Below the pieces are notes generated by a model. It worked only from the letters and a program-made list of their open reading frames with translations. It was not told the origin of the DNA and did no database searches. Below are positions 1 to 8,534 of a DNA stretch of 46,788 nt, piece by piece. The translations under genes and the position numbers were made by a program. How positions within the stretch are numbered: position 1 is the stretch's first letter; the number at the start of each line of letters is the position of its first letter. The DNA is taken from assembly GCA_030833205.1 (NCBI GenBank), contig JAURHS010000009.1, positions 1-46,788 on the forward strand. The letters run 5' to 3'. Source of the stretch: Prosthecobacter sp. (GTDB lineage: Bacteria > Verrucomicrobiota > Verrucomicrobiia > Verrucomicrobiales > Verrucomicrobiaceae).

Positions 1-240
1 ACCCCTGAGCACAGCCTGCCCGGCATGACTGGCCCAGATCTCTTCAAAACAAAGCGACACCAGCAACGCCTAGCACCAACGGCACCTGCATGGCAACTCA
101 GGTTTTCCCACCCAGGCTGGGTCAGCAGCGCCTGGCTGCTCTCGCTGCCATTTGCCCTGCACTGAGTCCTCTCAAGCCAAGACCGCCCCGCTTGCCGCAG
201 GCAAACGGCAGGCCATTTGGAGATTCTGGGATGAACCAGG

Positions 241-780
241 CTACCGTGAGCCTCTGGTCTCGCTGGCTTCGCGGAATTGATTTACGCCACTGCCGAGCAG
301 AATGCGCGCAGGATAATCGCCAGTGAACACCTGTTGGATTTTTGCGCTTTGTCGGTCAATGAAAATCTGAAGGAAGCGCCCGCTGCTTCCGCAACGCGAT
401 GGCTTGGTGCTGACACGATCGCGCGACCACTCCTCGATCTCGAATTCCTCCAGTTCCGACTCCAGCATGGGAGGCTGAAGGGCGCCGACCACCACAGCGT
501 AGGCAGTCCGTAGTTTCATCGTCTTTTGGTCCGCGGTCAGCTGAACGCGATTGAACGGGAAGGGAGAACCCTCGAGCCAGCTTCCTGTAGCCCGAATAAA
601 CTCACCGGTGTCCTCGTAAAAGTTGGTCGCACAGCCAAGCTGCAGTTGCGCCGCCGCTGTTCTGGGCTCAACCCGCGTCCTCTGTCTCAGCGCTCCGCGA
701 GTGACCAGCAAACCAGCCAGCCCCAACAACAACCCCAAGATCAGGGCCAAAAAGCTGGGCAGGTTGTTTCGGAAAGCCAT
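241..780 (-). CDS. Hypothetical membrane-anchored protein
   Basis: A 179-residue protein of unknown function. The ATG at 780 was chosen because it is followed at once by a hydrophobic stretch (about residues 9-27, rich in Leu, Gly and Ala), which looks like a single N-terminal membrane anchor or uncleaved signal. The rest is a mixed alpha/beta-looking soluble part with an acidic patch (ESELEEFEIEEW, about residue 100), presumably outside the cytoplasm. The reading frame stays open upstream to about 1005, but that extension is Arg/Pro/Cys-rich and runs almost into the neighbouring gene, so it is probably not translated. It lies divergently from the DUF1549 gene. No family recognised. The C-terminus ends abruptly in a charged tail, so truncation cannot be excluded. 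Bases 1-240 to its left hold no gene that I can support. Confidence 0.45.
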   Translation of the reverse strand: MAFRNNLPSFLALILGLLLGLAGLLVTRGALRQRTRVEPRTAAAQLQLGCATNFYEDTGEFIRATGSWLEGSPFPFNRVQLTADQKTMKLRTAYAVVVGALQPPMLESELEEFEIEEWSRDRVSTKPSRCGSSGRFLQIFIDRQSAKIQQVFTGDYPARILLGSGVNQFREASETRGSR

Positions 781-1046
781 GGCCAAACCGCAGGAGTTGA
801 ATCCCCAAAGAGCGCTGGGGATGAGGCGATTGCAAGGCAATCGCAATGAGGTTTCCCCGAGCCTGAACAGGATTGAGAATCCGCGAACAGGAACTTTGAA
901 CAGGTCCAGGCCGCAGGCAGGGGCAATCCTGCCTGGCTGGCGCGACGCCGACGCCGCCAAACCGCACCCGCGGTGCTCCCTGCCATTCGTCGGCCAAACG
1001 CACAAAATGGGTGAAAAAAGCGGGTCCCAGTGCCTTTATCCTCTGC

Positions 1047-4000
1047 ATGCCCCCCAAGCGTTTTAAGCTCTCCCCGCCAAAGGGCCTGCAATGGCCCCGT
1101 TGGCCGCTGATGCTGAGCGTTTTCGCGTTGCTTGTCACTGCCGCCAAATCCGCAGAAAAACCAGTCGAGCCGACCAGCGCTGCCTCGGCCCCACAACCAG
1201 GGAAGTCGGCACCGTCTCAGGGAGAAGTCTTTTTCGAGAGGGAAATCCGCCCCATTTTGGTGGAGCGCTGCCAGCAGTGCCACGGCGAGAAAAAGCAGAA
1301 AGGTGGCCTGCGCCTTGATGCGCTGGCCCATCTGCTGCGCGGTGGCGACAGCGGGCCGGCACTGCGCCCCGGTGCGCCTGAGAAGTCCGCCATCATCGAG
1401 GCGGTGTCCTACAAGGACCCCTCCTTTGCCATGCCGCCGCGCAGCGAGGGCGGCCCCCTGACAGAGGCCCAAGTTCAAGCCCTGACAAAATGGGTGGCCA
1501 TGGGTGCGCCCTGGCCAAATCACGGCAAGCAGGCCGTGGCGATCAGCGAGGATGGCTTCACGGCGGAGCAGAAAAATTATTGGGCCTTCCGGCCCGTGAC
1601 CAAGCCCGCCTTGCCCGGGGCAGGCAAGGGTTGGGCGATCAATGAGGTGGATGCCTTCATCGCCGATGAATTGGCCAAACAGAACATTGCGCCCGCGCCG
1701 CAGGCCAATCGCCACGAGTTGGTGCGCCGCGCTTACTTCGACCTGCACGGCCTGCCTCCGACGCCAAAGCAAATCGAGGCCTTCGTCAATGACCCCGACC
1801 CCAAGGCCTATGAGAAGCTGGTGGACGATCTGCTCGCCAGCCCTCGCTACGGCGAGCGTTGGGCGCAGCATTGGCTGGACTTGGTGCGCTACGCGGAGAG
1901 CGATGGCTACAACGCAGACGGCTATCGGCCCTGGGTCTGGCCCTACCGCGATTATGTCATTGAGTCGCTCAATCAGGACAAGCCCTACGACCAGTTTGTG
2001 CGCGAGCAGTTGGCCGGTGATGAAATCAACCCCGAAGACCCCAAGACCCTGATTGCCACGGCCTTTTTGCGTCACCCGGTTTACGAGTGGAATCAACGCG
2101 ACGCGCGCGGCCAATGGGACATCATCCTCACGGACATGACCGACACCACGGCCGAGGTGTTCCTTGGCCTGAGCATGGGCTGTGCCCGCTGCCACAACCA
2201 CAAGTTCGATCCCATCCTGCAAAAGGACTATTACAAGCTGCGCGCCTTCCTCGCGCCAGTCCTGTGGCGCGATGACCTCAAACTGGCCACGCCACAGCAG
2301 CAGGCTCAGCACGCGCAGGCCACAAAGGCCTGGGAGCAGGCCACGGCAAAGATCCGCGCCGAGATGGATGCCCTGGTCAATCCGATCCTCGAACCAAGAG
2401 TGGAGCGAGCGCTGACCCGTTTCACCGACGATCTGGTGGAGCTGACCCGCAAGCCCTTTGAGAAACGCGCGCCACTGGAACGCCAGCTCGCCTTGCTCTG
2501 CGAGCGGCAGATGCGTCAGGAGCGCACGGTCTTCGACCCGCTCAAGAGCCTCAAGGGCGAGGAGGCCAAGGCGCGCTACCGCAGCCTGCAGGCCCAACTC
2601 AAATCCTTTGATCACCTCAAGCCGGCGCCCCTGCCCGAGGCCTTTGTGGCCACGGACGCCGGACCGCAGGCACCGCCAGTGACCCTGAAAACCCGCAAGG
2701 GAGAGCAGCTCATCGAGCCGGGTTTTGTGACCATTCTCGGCTCCAAGCCACCGCAGATCACCCCGCGGCCCAACAGCACGGGCAGGCGCAGCGCTCTGGC
2801 GCAGTGGATTGCCAGCAGGGACAACCCCTTGTCCACCCGCGTGATCGTCAACCGGCTTTGGCAGTATCACTTCGGGCGCGGCATTGTGGCCACGGCCAAT
2901 GACTTCGGCAAACTCGGGGAACTGCCCACGCACCCTGCCCTGCTTGAGCATCTCACCACCCAGTTCTTGAATGGGGGCTGGCGCTTCAAGCCCATGCACC
3001 GCCTCATCATGCTCTCTGCGGCCTATCAGCAAACCGCCCGCCGCGAGCCCGATGAACACATTGCCAAGACCGATCCTGGCAACCGTCTGCTCTGGCGCTT
3101 CCCGCCTCGCCGCTTGGATGCGGAGCAAATCCGCGATGCCCTGCTCAGTGTCAGTGGCGAACTGGACCCGACTGGCCATGGCCCCGCCACGGATGGCAAC
3201 GGCCTGCGCCGCAGCATCTACACCACGAAGAAACGCAACAATCCCACGGAACTGCTGCGCGCCTTGGACATGCCCAATGGATTCGCCAGCACGCCAGAGC
3301 GGCAGAGCACCACCACACCCACGCAGGCCCTGCAACTGCTCAATGGCGACTGGCTCATCAGCCGTGCCCGCCGCCTGGCAACGCAGGTGCGCGACATTGA
3401 CCAAGCCTGGCTGGCGGTCTTGGGCCGTCCGCCCACAGCCAACGAGCGCCACAGCGCCACTGCCTTCCTGCGCAAGCGCAGCGAGCAACCCTACCAGAGC
3501 GCAGGCGCCGATCCCTTCAGGCCCCTGGAGCGCGACAGCTTCGTCACTCCGAGTGCTCAGGAGCGTTTGGTGATGGCCAAGGGAGAACGCGAGGGCGATG
3601 ACTTCCAGATCGAGGCAGTGGCCAGTCTGCAAAGCATTGACAGCGCCGCAGCGGTGCGCACGCTGGCCTCGCGCTGGAGCCTGGGCAAGGACAGTCAGGA
3701 GTCCTTTGGCTGGAGCCTTGGCGTGACGGGCGAGAAATCACGCTTCAAGCCGCGCAACCTGATCCTGCAACTGGTGGGCGAGGACGACAACAGCAACATC
3801 GGCTATCAGGTGGTGGCCTCCGACATCCATCTCGAGCTTGATCAACGCTACTGGCTGCGCGTGAAGCTGGAGACAGGCAAACAGATGGCGCACTTCGAGG
3901 TGCAGGCCTTGGATCAGCCCAATGCCCCGCTGCAAAAGGCCAGCCGCGCTGTGGACATCCGCAGCAAAATCAGCCAGGGCAGCTCGCCGCTTGTGATTGG

Positions 4001-4280
4001 TGGTCTGGGCCGCCGATTGATCGCGCATCAGTGGCAGGGCAGTATCGAAGCCCTGCGCCTGCTGCCTGCTGGCCTTGGTGAACTTGCCGGCAGCGGCACT
4101 GATCCACAGCAGTGGACTGGCGGTCTGCTGGTTTGGCGCAGCACGGATGCCCTGCAATCCAATCTGGCCTGGAGCGGCAGTGAGGACAACGCCAGCGAAC
4201 TGGCCGGGGCCCCCAGCCAGGCCATGGTGGACCTTTGCCAAGTCCTGCTCAACACCAACGAATTTTTCTACCTGCACTAA
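1047..4280 (+). CDS. PSCyt1 / DUF1549 / DUF1553 secreted cytochrome-domain protein
   Basis: A 1077-residue exported protein of the planctomycete/verrucomicrobial DUF1549-DUF1553 family. After a signal peptide (hydrophobic core about residues 22-34) comes a PSCyt1 cytochrome c domain with haem motif C75-x-x-C78-H79. DUF1549 follows (about 185-395), with the family's second motif C379-A-R-C382-H383 before NHKFDP. DUF1553 starts near residue 577 (RRSALAQWIASRDNPLSTR). From about 830 to 1050 a laminin-G/concanavalin-like beta-rich segment interrupts DUF1553, whose terminal motif (LCQVLLNTNEF) reappears at the extreme C-terminus. The ATG at 1047 gives a better signal peptide than the one at 1011. 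The stop overlaps the next gene's start (TAATG), so this gene and the DUF1501 gene are probably co-translated. The family's role is not established; a part in polysaccharide breakdown or extracytoplasmic electron transfer is often suggested. Confidence 0.92.
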   Translation: MPPKRFKLSPPKGLQWPRWPLMLSVFALLVTAAKSAEKPVEPTSAASAPQPGKSAPSQGEVFFEREIRPILVERCQQCHGEKKQKGGLRLDALAHLLRGGDSGPALRPGAPEKSAIIEAVSYKDPSFAMPPRSEGGPLTEAQVQALTKWVAMGAPWPNHGKQAVAISEDGFTAEQKNYWAFRPVTKPALPGAGKGWAINEVDAFIADELAKQNIAPAPQANRHELVRRAYFDLHGLPPTPKQIEAFVNDPDPKAYEKLVDDLLASPRYGERWAQHWLDLVRYAESDGYNADGYRPWVWPYRDYVIESLNQDKPYDQFVREQLAGDEINPEDPKTLIATAFLRHPVYEWNQRDARGQWDIILTDMTDTTAEVFLGLSMGCARCHNHKFDPILQKDYYKLRAFLAPVLWRDDLKLATPQQQAQHAQATKAWEQATAKIRAEMDALVNPILEPRVERALTRFTDDLVELTRKPFEKRAPLERQLALLCERQMRQERTVFDPLKSLKGEEAKARYRSLQAQLKSFDHLKPAPLPEAFVATDAGPQAPPVTLKTRKGEQLIEPGFVTILGSKPPQITPRPNSTGRRSALAQWIASRDNPLSTRVIVNRLWQYHFGRGIVATANDFGKLGELPTHPALLEHLTTQFLNGGWRFKPMHRLIMLSAAYQQTARREPDEHIAKTDPGNRLLWRFPPRRLDAEQIRDALLSVSGELDPTGHGPATDGNGLRRSIYTTKKRNNPTELLRALDMPNGFASTPERQSTTTPTQALQLLNGDWLISRARRLATQVRDIDQAWLAVLGRPPTANERHSATAFLRKRSEQPYQSAGADPFRPLERDSFVTPSAQERLVMAKGEREGDDFQIEAVASLQSIDSAAAVRTLASRWSLGKDSQESFGWSLGVTGEKSRFKPRNLILQLVGEDDNSNIGYQVVASDIHLELDQRYWLRVKLETGKQMAHFEVQALDQPNAPLQKASRAVDIRSKISQGSSPLVIGGLGRRLIAHQWQGSIEALRLLPAGLGELAGSGTDPQQWTGGLLVWRSTDALQSNLAWSGSEDNASELAGAPSQAMVDLCQVLLNTNEFFYLH

Positions 4281-5677
4281 TGAGCTGCCATCGCTACGAT
4301 CTGCCCGGTTCGCGCCGCGAGTTTTTGCAACAAGCCGGTTTTGGCCTGGGCAGTCTTGCCCTCAGCACGCTGCTGGCCCCGGCACAAGGTGCCTTGATTC
4401 CGCATCGCCGCACCCGCGCCAAGAGCGTGATCTTTTTGTTCATGGAGGGCGGCCCCAGCCATCTGGATACCTTTGACCGCAAGCCCCTCCTCAATGAATT
4501 GGCCGGGCAATCCCTTCCCCCCAGCTTCAAGCCGCCGATCACTGCGATGGGCGAGACCAAGTCACCCCTGCTGGCCTGCAAGCGGCAGTGGAAGCAGCAT
4601 GGCCAAAGCGGGTTGTGGATCTCGGATTGGTTCAACCATGTGGCCAAGCACGCTGATGACCTTGCCGTGATCAACTCCTGCGCCAGCAGTGGCATCAACC
4701 ACGCCGGCGGGGTTTGCTCGATGAACACCGGCTCAGTGTTTGGCGGGCGGCCCTCGCTCGGTGCCTGGGCCTCCTATGGGCTGGGTAGCGAGAACAGCAA
4801 CCTGCCCGCCTTTGTGGTGATCAAGGACAGCGAGGCCACCGTGGTCAATGGCGTGCGCAACTGGGGCAATGGCTTCATGCCCGCCGTTTATCAGGGCGTG
4901 GAATTCAACTCCGAGGGCAGCCCCATCAAGTACCTTGAAAACCCCAAGGGCGTGGACCGGGTGCGCCAGCGCGACAAGCTCGACCTGTTGCAGGAACTCA
5001 ACCGCCAGTACAACGCGCAGCGCGCCAGCAACACCGAACTCGATGCCCGCATCCGCGGCTTCGAGCTGGCCTATGCCATGCAGGCCGAGGCCCCACAGGC
5101 TGTGGACCTGAGCCGCGAAAGCGCCGCCACTCGCGAGCTTTACGGCATGAACGATGACGCCACCGCCGTCTATGGTCGCAATTGCCTGCTGGCCCGTCGC
5201 CTGATTGAAAACGGCGTTCGCTTTGTGCAGCTCTACAGCGGCGCAGGCAGCAAGTGGGACGCGCACAAGGGCATCGAAGGCAACCACGGCCGACTTTGCA
5301 ACGCGGTGGACAAGCCCATTTCCGGACTGCTCACCGACCTCAAGGCCCGCGGCCTGCTCGATGAAACCTTGGTGATCTGGGGCGGTGAGTTTGGCCGCAC
5401 GCCGATGAGTGAACAAGGCGATGGGCGCGACCACAACCCCACGGGCTTCACGCTGTGGATGGCTGGTGGCGGCGTGCAGGGCGGACGCACCTATGGTGCC
5501 ACCGATGAACTCGGCCTCTACGCCGTCGAGGATCGCCTGCATGTGCACGACATCCACTCCACCATCCTGCACCTGCTTGGCCTGGACCACACCCGCCTGA
5601 CCTACAACCACAAGGGCCGGCCCGAGCGCATTGACCAAAACGAGGGCAAGGCCTACACCAAACTGCTGCGGGCCTGA
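4280..5677 (+). CDS. DUF1501 family protein, Tat-exported (paired with DUF1549 gene)
   Basis: A 465-residue DUF1501 protein, a family related to the sulfatase/alkaline-phosphatase fold. The start at 4280 overlaps the upstream TAA by one base and places a twin-arginine signal at residues 11-28 (SRREFLQQAGFGLGSLALST), so export as a folded protein through Tat is expected. Family landmarks are visible: FLFMEGGPSHLDTFD near the N-terminus, the NTGSVFGGRPSLGAW region, WGGEFGRTPM, and the C-terminal DIHSTILHLLGLDHTRLTY block. Pairing with a DUF1549/DUF1553 gene is the usual arrangement in Planctomycetes and Verrucomicrobia. The substrate is unknown. The upstream frame (4235-4279) lies inside the previous gene and was not used. 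Confidence 0.93.
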   Translation: MSCHRYDLPGSRREFLQQAGFGLGSLALSTLLAPAQGALIPHRRTRAKSVIFLFMEGGPSHLDTFDRKPLLNELAGQSLPPSFKPPITAMGETKSPLLACKRQWKQHGQSGLWISDWFNHVAKHADDLAVINSCASSGINHAGGVCSMNTGSVFGGRPSLGAWASYGLGSENSNLPAFVVIKDSEATVVNGVRNWGNGFMPAVYQGVEFNSEGSPIKYLENPKGVDRVRQRDKLDLLQELNRQYNAQRASNTELDARIRGFELAYAMQAEAPQAVDLSRESAATRELYGMNDDATAVYGRNCLLARRLIENGVRFVQLYSGAGSKWDAHKGIEGNHGRLCNAVDKPISGLLTDLKARGLLDETLVIWGGEFGRTPMSEQGDGRDHNPTGFTLWMAGGGVQGGRTYGATDELGLYAVEDRLHVHDIHSTILHLLGLDHTRLTYNHKGRPERIDQNEGKAYTKLLRA

Positions 5678-5998
5678 GGCCGCAGATGATTGGGCTCCAA
5701 ACCCAGGCCCATGGGGCGATCCGGCGCGGTCTGCCTGCAACCGCTCTCCGCACGCCGCTCGTCTGCCCACCCCTTTTTGATTCCGTAGGCGTTCGGCGGC
5801 AACAAAAGGAATGAGGGCCACATCACAGGACACGCAGCGGCGGCCAGCAGCAAGGCTCCAGCCATGCAACAGGGCCAAGAGATTGCAGTCTGATTTGACA
5901 GGCTCAACGCCAGGCTTCTGTTCAAGTGCCAAGCCAAGAGGCCTGAAGTTGCCGAATGCCCACCTTCCGAGCGTCTTCATGTTGCGATGACGCAGAGG
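5678..5998. other. Intergenic stretch without a recognisable gene
   Basis: About 320 bases between the DUF1501 stop and the tRNA-Thr gene, whose 3' end faces this gap. Frames crossing it have no protein-like features and are continuations of antisense frames. I see no clear hairpin plus T-run terminator and no repeat here. Confidence 0.5.
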
Positions 5999-6073
<75 letters not shown>

Positions 6074-6092
6074 GTGTTGGAGGCAGGCCGGA

Positions 6093-6121
6093 GTTATGGC
6101 ACGACTCAGCGGCCATGGCAA
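6093..6121 (-). promoter_or_regulatory. Candidate sigma-70 promoter of tRNA-Thr
   Basis: On the minus strand, TTGCCA (6121-6116; 5 of 6 to the -35 consensus) lies 17 bases from CATAAC (6098-6093; 4 of 6 to the -10 consensus). The tRNA 5' end is 19 bases further on. It sits between the purQ stop (6184) and the tRNA. The spacing and position are convincing, but the call rests on sequence alone. Confidence 0.5.
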
Positions 6122-6183
6122 CGGGTATTGGCGCAGGACTTGCAAGCCACTTCCGGTGCCTGCGATTGATTGCCGCACCTCAC

Positions 6184-6906
6184 TCAGGCGGCCTTGGCTG
6201 CTGCAATGGCCTCGGCCACGCCCTTGAAGAGGTAGTAGCCCCAGCCGTGCTCGGCCTTGGTCCAATCCGGGTCGTAGTGCGTCTCGGCCGAGGTGAAGCG
6301 CTCGGGGTGGGGCATGAGGCCAAACACGCGGCCCGTGTCGTCCTGCAGGCCGGCGATGGCGGCGCTGCTGCCATTGATGTCCTGGCCGTAGAGCAAGGCG
6401 CCCAACCCGTCTTTGACGAGTTGCTCGGCCTCGCCTGGCTCCGCCATGAAGCGTCCCTCGGCATGGGCAATGGGCAGTTCGAAGTTCTCGGGCAGCAGTT
6501 TGAGGTAGGGGCTGCTGCTCTTGGCGTTTTTTTGCAGGGGCACCCAGCGGCAGATGAATTTGCCGCTGCGGTTGTGAATCAGGCTGCCCTTGGGCAGGAG
6601 GTCGAGTTGGGTGAGGATTTGAAAACCGTTGCAGATGCCCAGCACATAGCCGCCCTTGGCCACGAAGGTCTTGAGCTTGTCACCGAGCTTGCTCTTGGTG
6701 ATGAGTTGGGCAATGCGGCCGCTCATCACATAATCGCCGTAGGAGAAGCCGCCGGAGAAGACCACGAGGTTGACCTTCTTCAGGCTGTCCTGGGCCAGGG
6801 CGCTGACGGGCAGGACCTCAGTGGTGAAGCCGGCCTGCTCCAAGGCGCGGGAGGTTTCCTGGTCGCAGTTGGTGCCGGGGAATTTGATCAACAGGGCGTG
6901 GGGCAT
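6184..6906 (-). CDS. purQ: Phosphoribosylformylglycinamidine synthase subunit PurQ
   Basis: A 240-residue class I glutamine amidotransferase that supplies ammonia to FGAM synthase (PurL) in the fourth step of purine synthesis; cytoplasmic. The N-terminus (IKFPGTNCDQET) is the typical PurQ opening. The nucleophile is C92 in LGICNGFQ, and the His/Glu pair is H200 and E202 in LMPHPERF. HAEGRF (about 148-153) is also PurQ-like. Length and motifs fit the small separate PurQ of PurS/Q/L systems rather than the large fused PurL; purS and purL are not in the window. The ATG at 6906 was chosen because the open upstream frame (to 7137) is antisense to the next gene and has no PurQ homology. Confidence 0.96.
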   Translation of the reverse strand: MPHALLIKFPGTNCDQETSRALEQAGFTTEVLPVSALAQDSLKKVNLVVFSGGFSYGDYVMSGRIAQLITKSKLGDKLKTFVAKGGYVLGICNGFQILTQLDLLPKGSLIHNRSGKFICRWVPLQKNAKSSSPYLKLLPENFELPIAHAEGRFMAEPGEAEQLVKDGLGALLYGQDINGSSAAIAGLQDDTGRVFGLMPHPERFTSAETHYDPDWTKAEHGWGYYLFKGVAEAIAAAKAA

Positions 6907-6995
6907 GGGCCTAGCTTTGGCGCAGGTGGGCGGGGCTTGCAAGGGCCCAAATCGTGGCAAGAAGGGCATGGGCTGGCCGCGTACAGGAAGGTGGC

Positions 6996-8438
6996 ATGAT
7001 TCGCCTCTCAGTTCCCTCTGCACCAGGCGGCCAGGCGCCGGATCTGGTGACGCGTCGGCATTTCTTTGAGCAGTGCGGGGTCGGGGTGGGCAAGATGGCG
7101 CTGGCCTCGCTGCTGGCAGCGGAGTCGCAGGCGGCACCGGGCCCTGGCTTGCCCGCAGCCGCCCACGCGGCGCCCAAGGCGCGCGCGGTGATCCATCTGT
7201 TCATGGCCGGGGCGCCCTCGCAGTTGGAGCTGTTTGACTACAAGCCCATGCTGAAAAAATACGAGGGCAAGCCGATCCCGCCTTCGGTGGTGGGCTCGCA
7301 GCGCTATGCCTTCATCCGCCCCGATGCCGCCGTGCTCGGTCCGCAGTTTTCCTTTGCGCGGCATGGGCAGTCTGGGGCGGAACTCTCGGAGATGCTGCCG
7401 CACTTGGGCGGCATGGCCGATGAGATGGCCATCATCAAGTCCTGCCGCACCACCCAGTTCAATCACGCGCCGGCGCAGATTTACCTCAACACGGGTTTCG
7501 CCCAGCCAGGGCGGCCCAGCATCGGCTCCTGGGTGACTTACGGCTTGGGCAGTCTGTCCAGTGATCTGCCGGCCTTTGTGGTGATGAGCACGGGCAGTGG
7601 CATCAGCGGCGGTGCGGCCTGCTGGAGCAGCGGCTTTCTGCCCAGCACCTACAGCGGCACCAGACTGCGCAATCAGGGCGACCCCATCCTGCATGTCAGC
7701 ACCCCGGCGGGAATCTCTGAGGCCACGCAGCGCGATAGTGTGGCCTTGATCAAGGCGATGAATGAGCGTCGCCTCAAGCTTGATGGCGACGGCGAGATCG
7801 CCACCCGCATCGCCAATTACGAGATGGCCTTTCGCCTGCAAAGCAGTGCTCCGCAGCTGATGGATTTAAGCGGTGAAAGCGAGGCCACCCTCAAGCTCTA
7901 TGGCGCGGACCCCAAGCAGGCCTCCTTCGCAAGGGCCTGCCTGTTGGCGCGGCGCATGGTGGAGCGCGGGGTGCGTTACATCAGCCTTTATCACGAGGGC
8001 TGGGATGCGCACAGCGATGTGGCCGGCAATGTGCGGCGCAATGCAGCGGCCACGGATCAGGCCTGCGCAGCCCTGCTGCGCGATCTCAAACAGCGCGGCA
8101 TGTTGGAAAGCACCCTGGTGGTTTGGGGCGGTGAGTTTGGGCGCACGCCGATGGTGGAGTCCAGCGTGTCGCTGGGCCGCAGCATGGGCCGCGATCATCA
8201 CCCGCAGGCCTTCAGCATGTGGATGGCTGGCGGCGGCATCAAGGGTGGAGTGACCATGGGCGCCACGGATGAAATGGGCTTCAACATCATTGAGGATGAG
8301 GTGAAGATCCCTGACCTGCAGGCCACCATTTTGCACTGCCTGGGCATGGATCACGAGCGCTTGAGCTTCCGCCAAAACGGCTTGGACTTCAAGCTCACTG
8401 GAGTGGAGCCCAGCAAGCCGGTCGCCAAGATTTTGTGA
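6996..8438 (+). CDS. DUF1501 family protein, Tat-exported (unpaired)
   Basis: A 480-residue DUF1501 protein. The ATG at 6996 has a good ribosome-binding site (AGGAAGG, about 5 bases upstream), one of the few in this window. It also leaves a twin-arginine signal at R20-R21 (TRRHFFEQCGVGVGK) followed by a hydrophobic segment ending near SQA. Shared landmarks with the copy at 4280 include LFMAGAPSQLELFDYKP, NTGFAQPGRPSIGSWVTYGL, WGGEFGRTPM and DLQATILHCLGMDHERL. Unlike that copy it has no adjacent DUF1549/DUF1553 gene: purQ lies divergently upstream and lysC converges downstream. It is either a stand-alone secreted protein or one whose partner is elsewhere. Substrate unknown. Confidence 0.92.
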   Translation: MIRLSVPSAPGGQAPDLVTRRHFFEQCGVGVGKMALASLLAAESQAAPGPGLPAAAHAAPKARAVIHLFMAGAPSQLELFDYKPMLKKYEGKPIPPSVVGSQRYAFIRPDAAVLGPQFSFARHGQSGAELSEMLPHLGGMADEMAIIKSCRTTQFNHAPAQIYLNTGFAQPGRPSIGSWVTYGLGSLSSDLPAFVVMSTGSGISGGAACWSSGFLPSTYSGTRLRNQGDPILHVSTPAGISEATQRDSVALIKAMNERRLKLDGDGEIATRIANYEMAFRLQSSAPQLMDLSGESEATLKLYGADPKQASFARACLLARRMVERGVRYISLYHEGWDAHSDVAGNVRRNAAATDQACAALLRDLKQRGMLESTLVVWGGEFGRTPMVESSVSLGRSMGRDHHPQAFSMWMAGGGIKGGVTMGATDEMGFNIIEDEVKIPDLQATILHCLGMDHERLSFRQNGLDFKLTGVEPSKPVAKIL

Positions 8439-8534
8439 GGCGAGGCGGCGCACAAAGCCGGTGATGTCAGGCCAGTCTCTTTGGACGGGAGAACATGCCC
8501 CCTGCCCTTGTGGCAATGCGTCCGAGGACTGCGA

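Noticed and set aside
1..240. Search for a gene or repeat in the first 240 bases
   Set aside because: Short frames only, with no protein-like features; nothing supportable.
741..3632. Very long minus-strand frame (963 codons) opposite the DUF1549 gene
   Set aside because: It is antisense to a clear family protein, has a composition typical of GC-driven shadow frames (Gly/Leu/Ala/Val-rich) and no domain.
8483..8523. Compound hairpin between the second DUF1501 gene and lysC (GGACG/CGTCC with an inner TGCC/GGCA)
   Set aside because: The stems are only 4-5 bp and there is no T-run; not strong enough to call a terminator.
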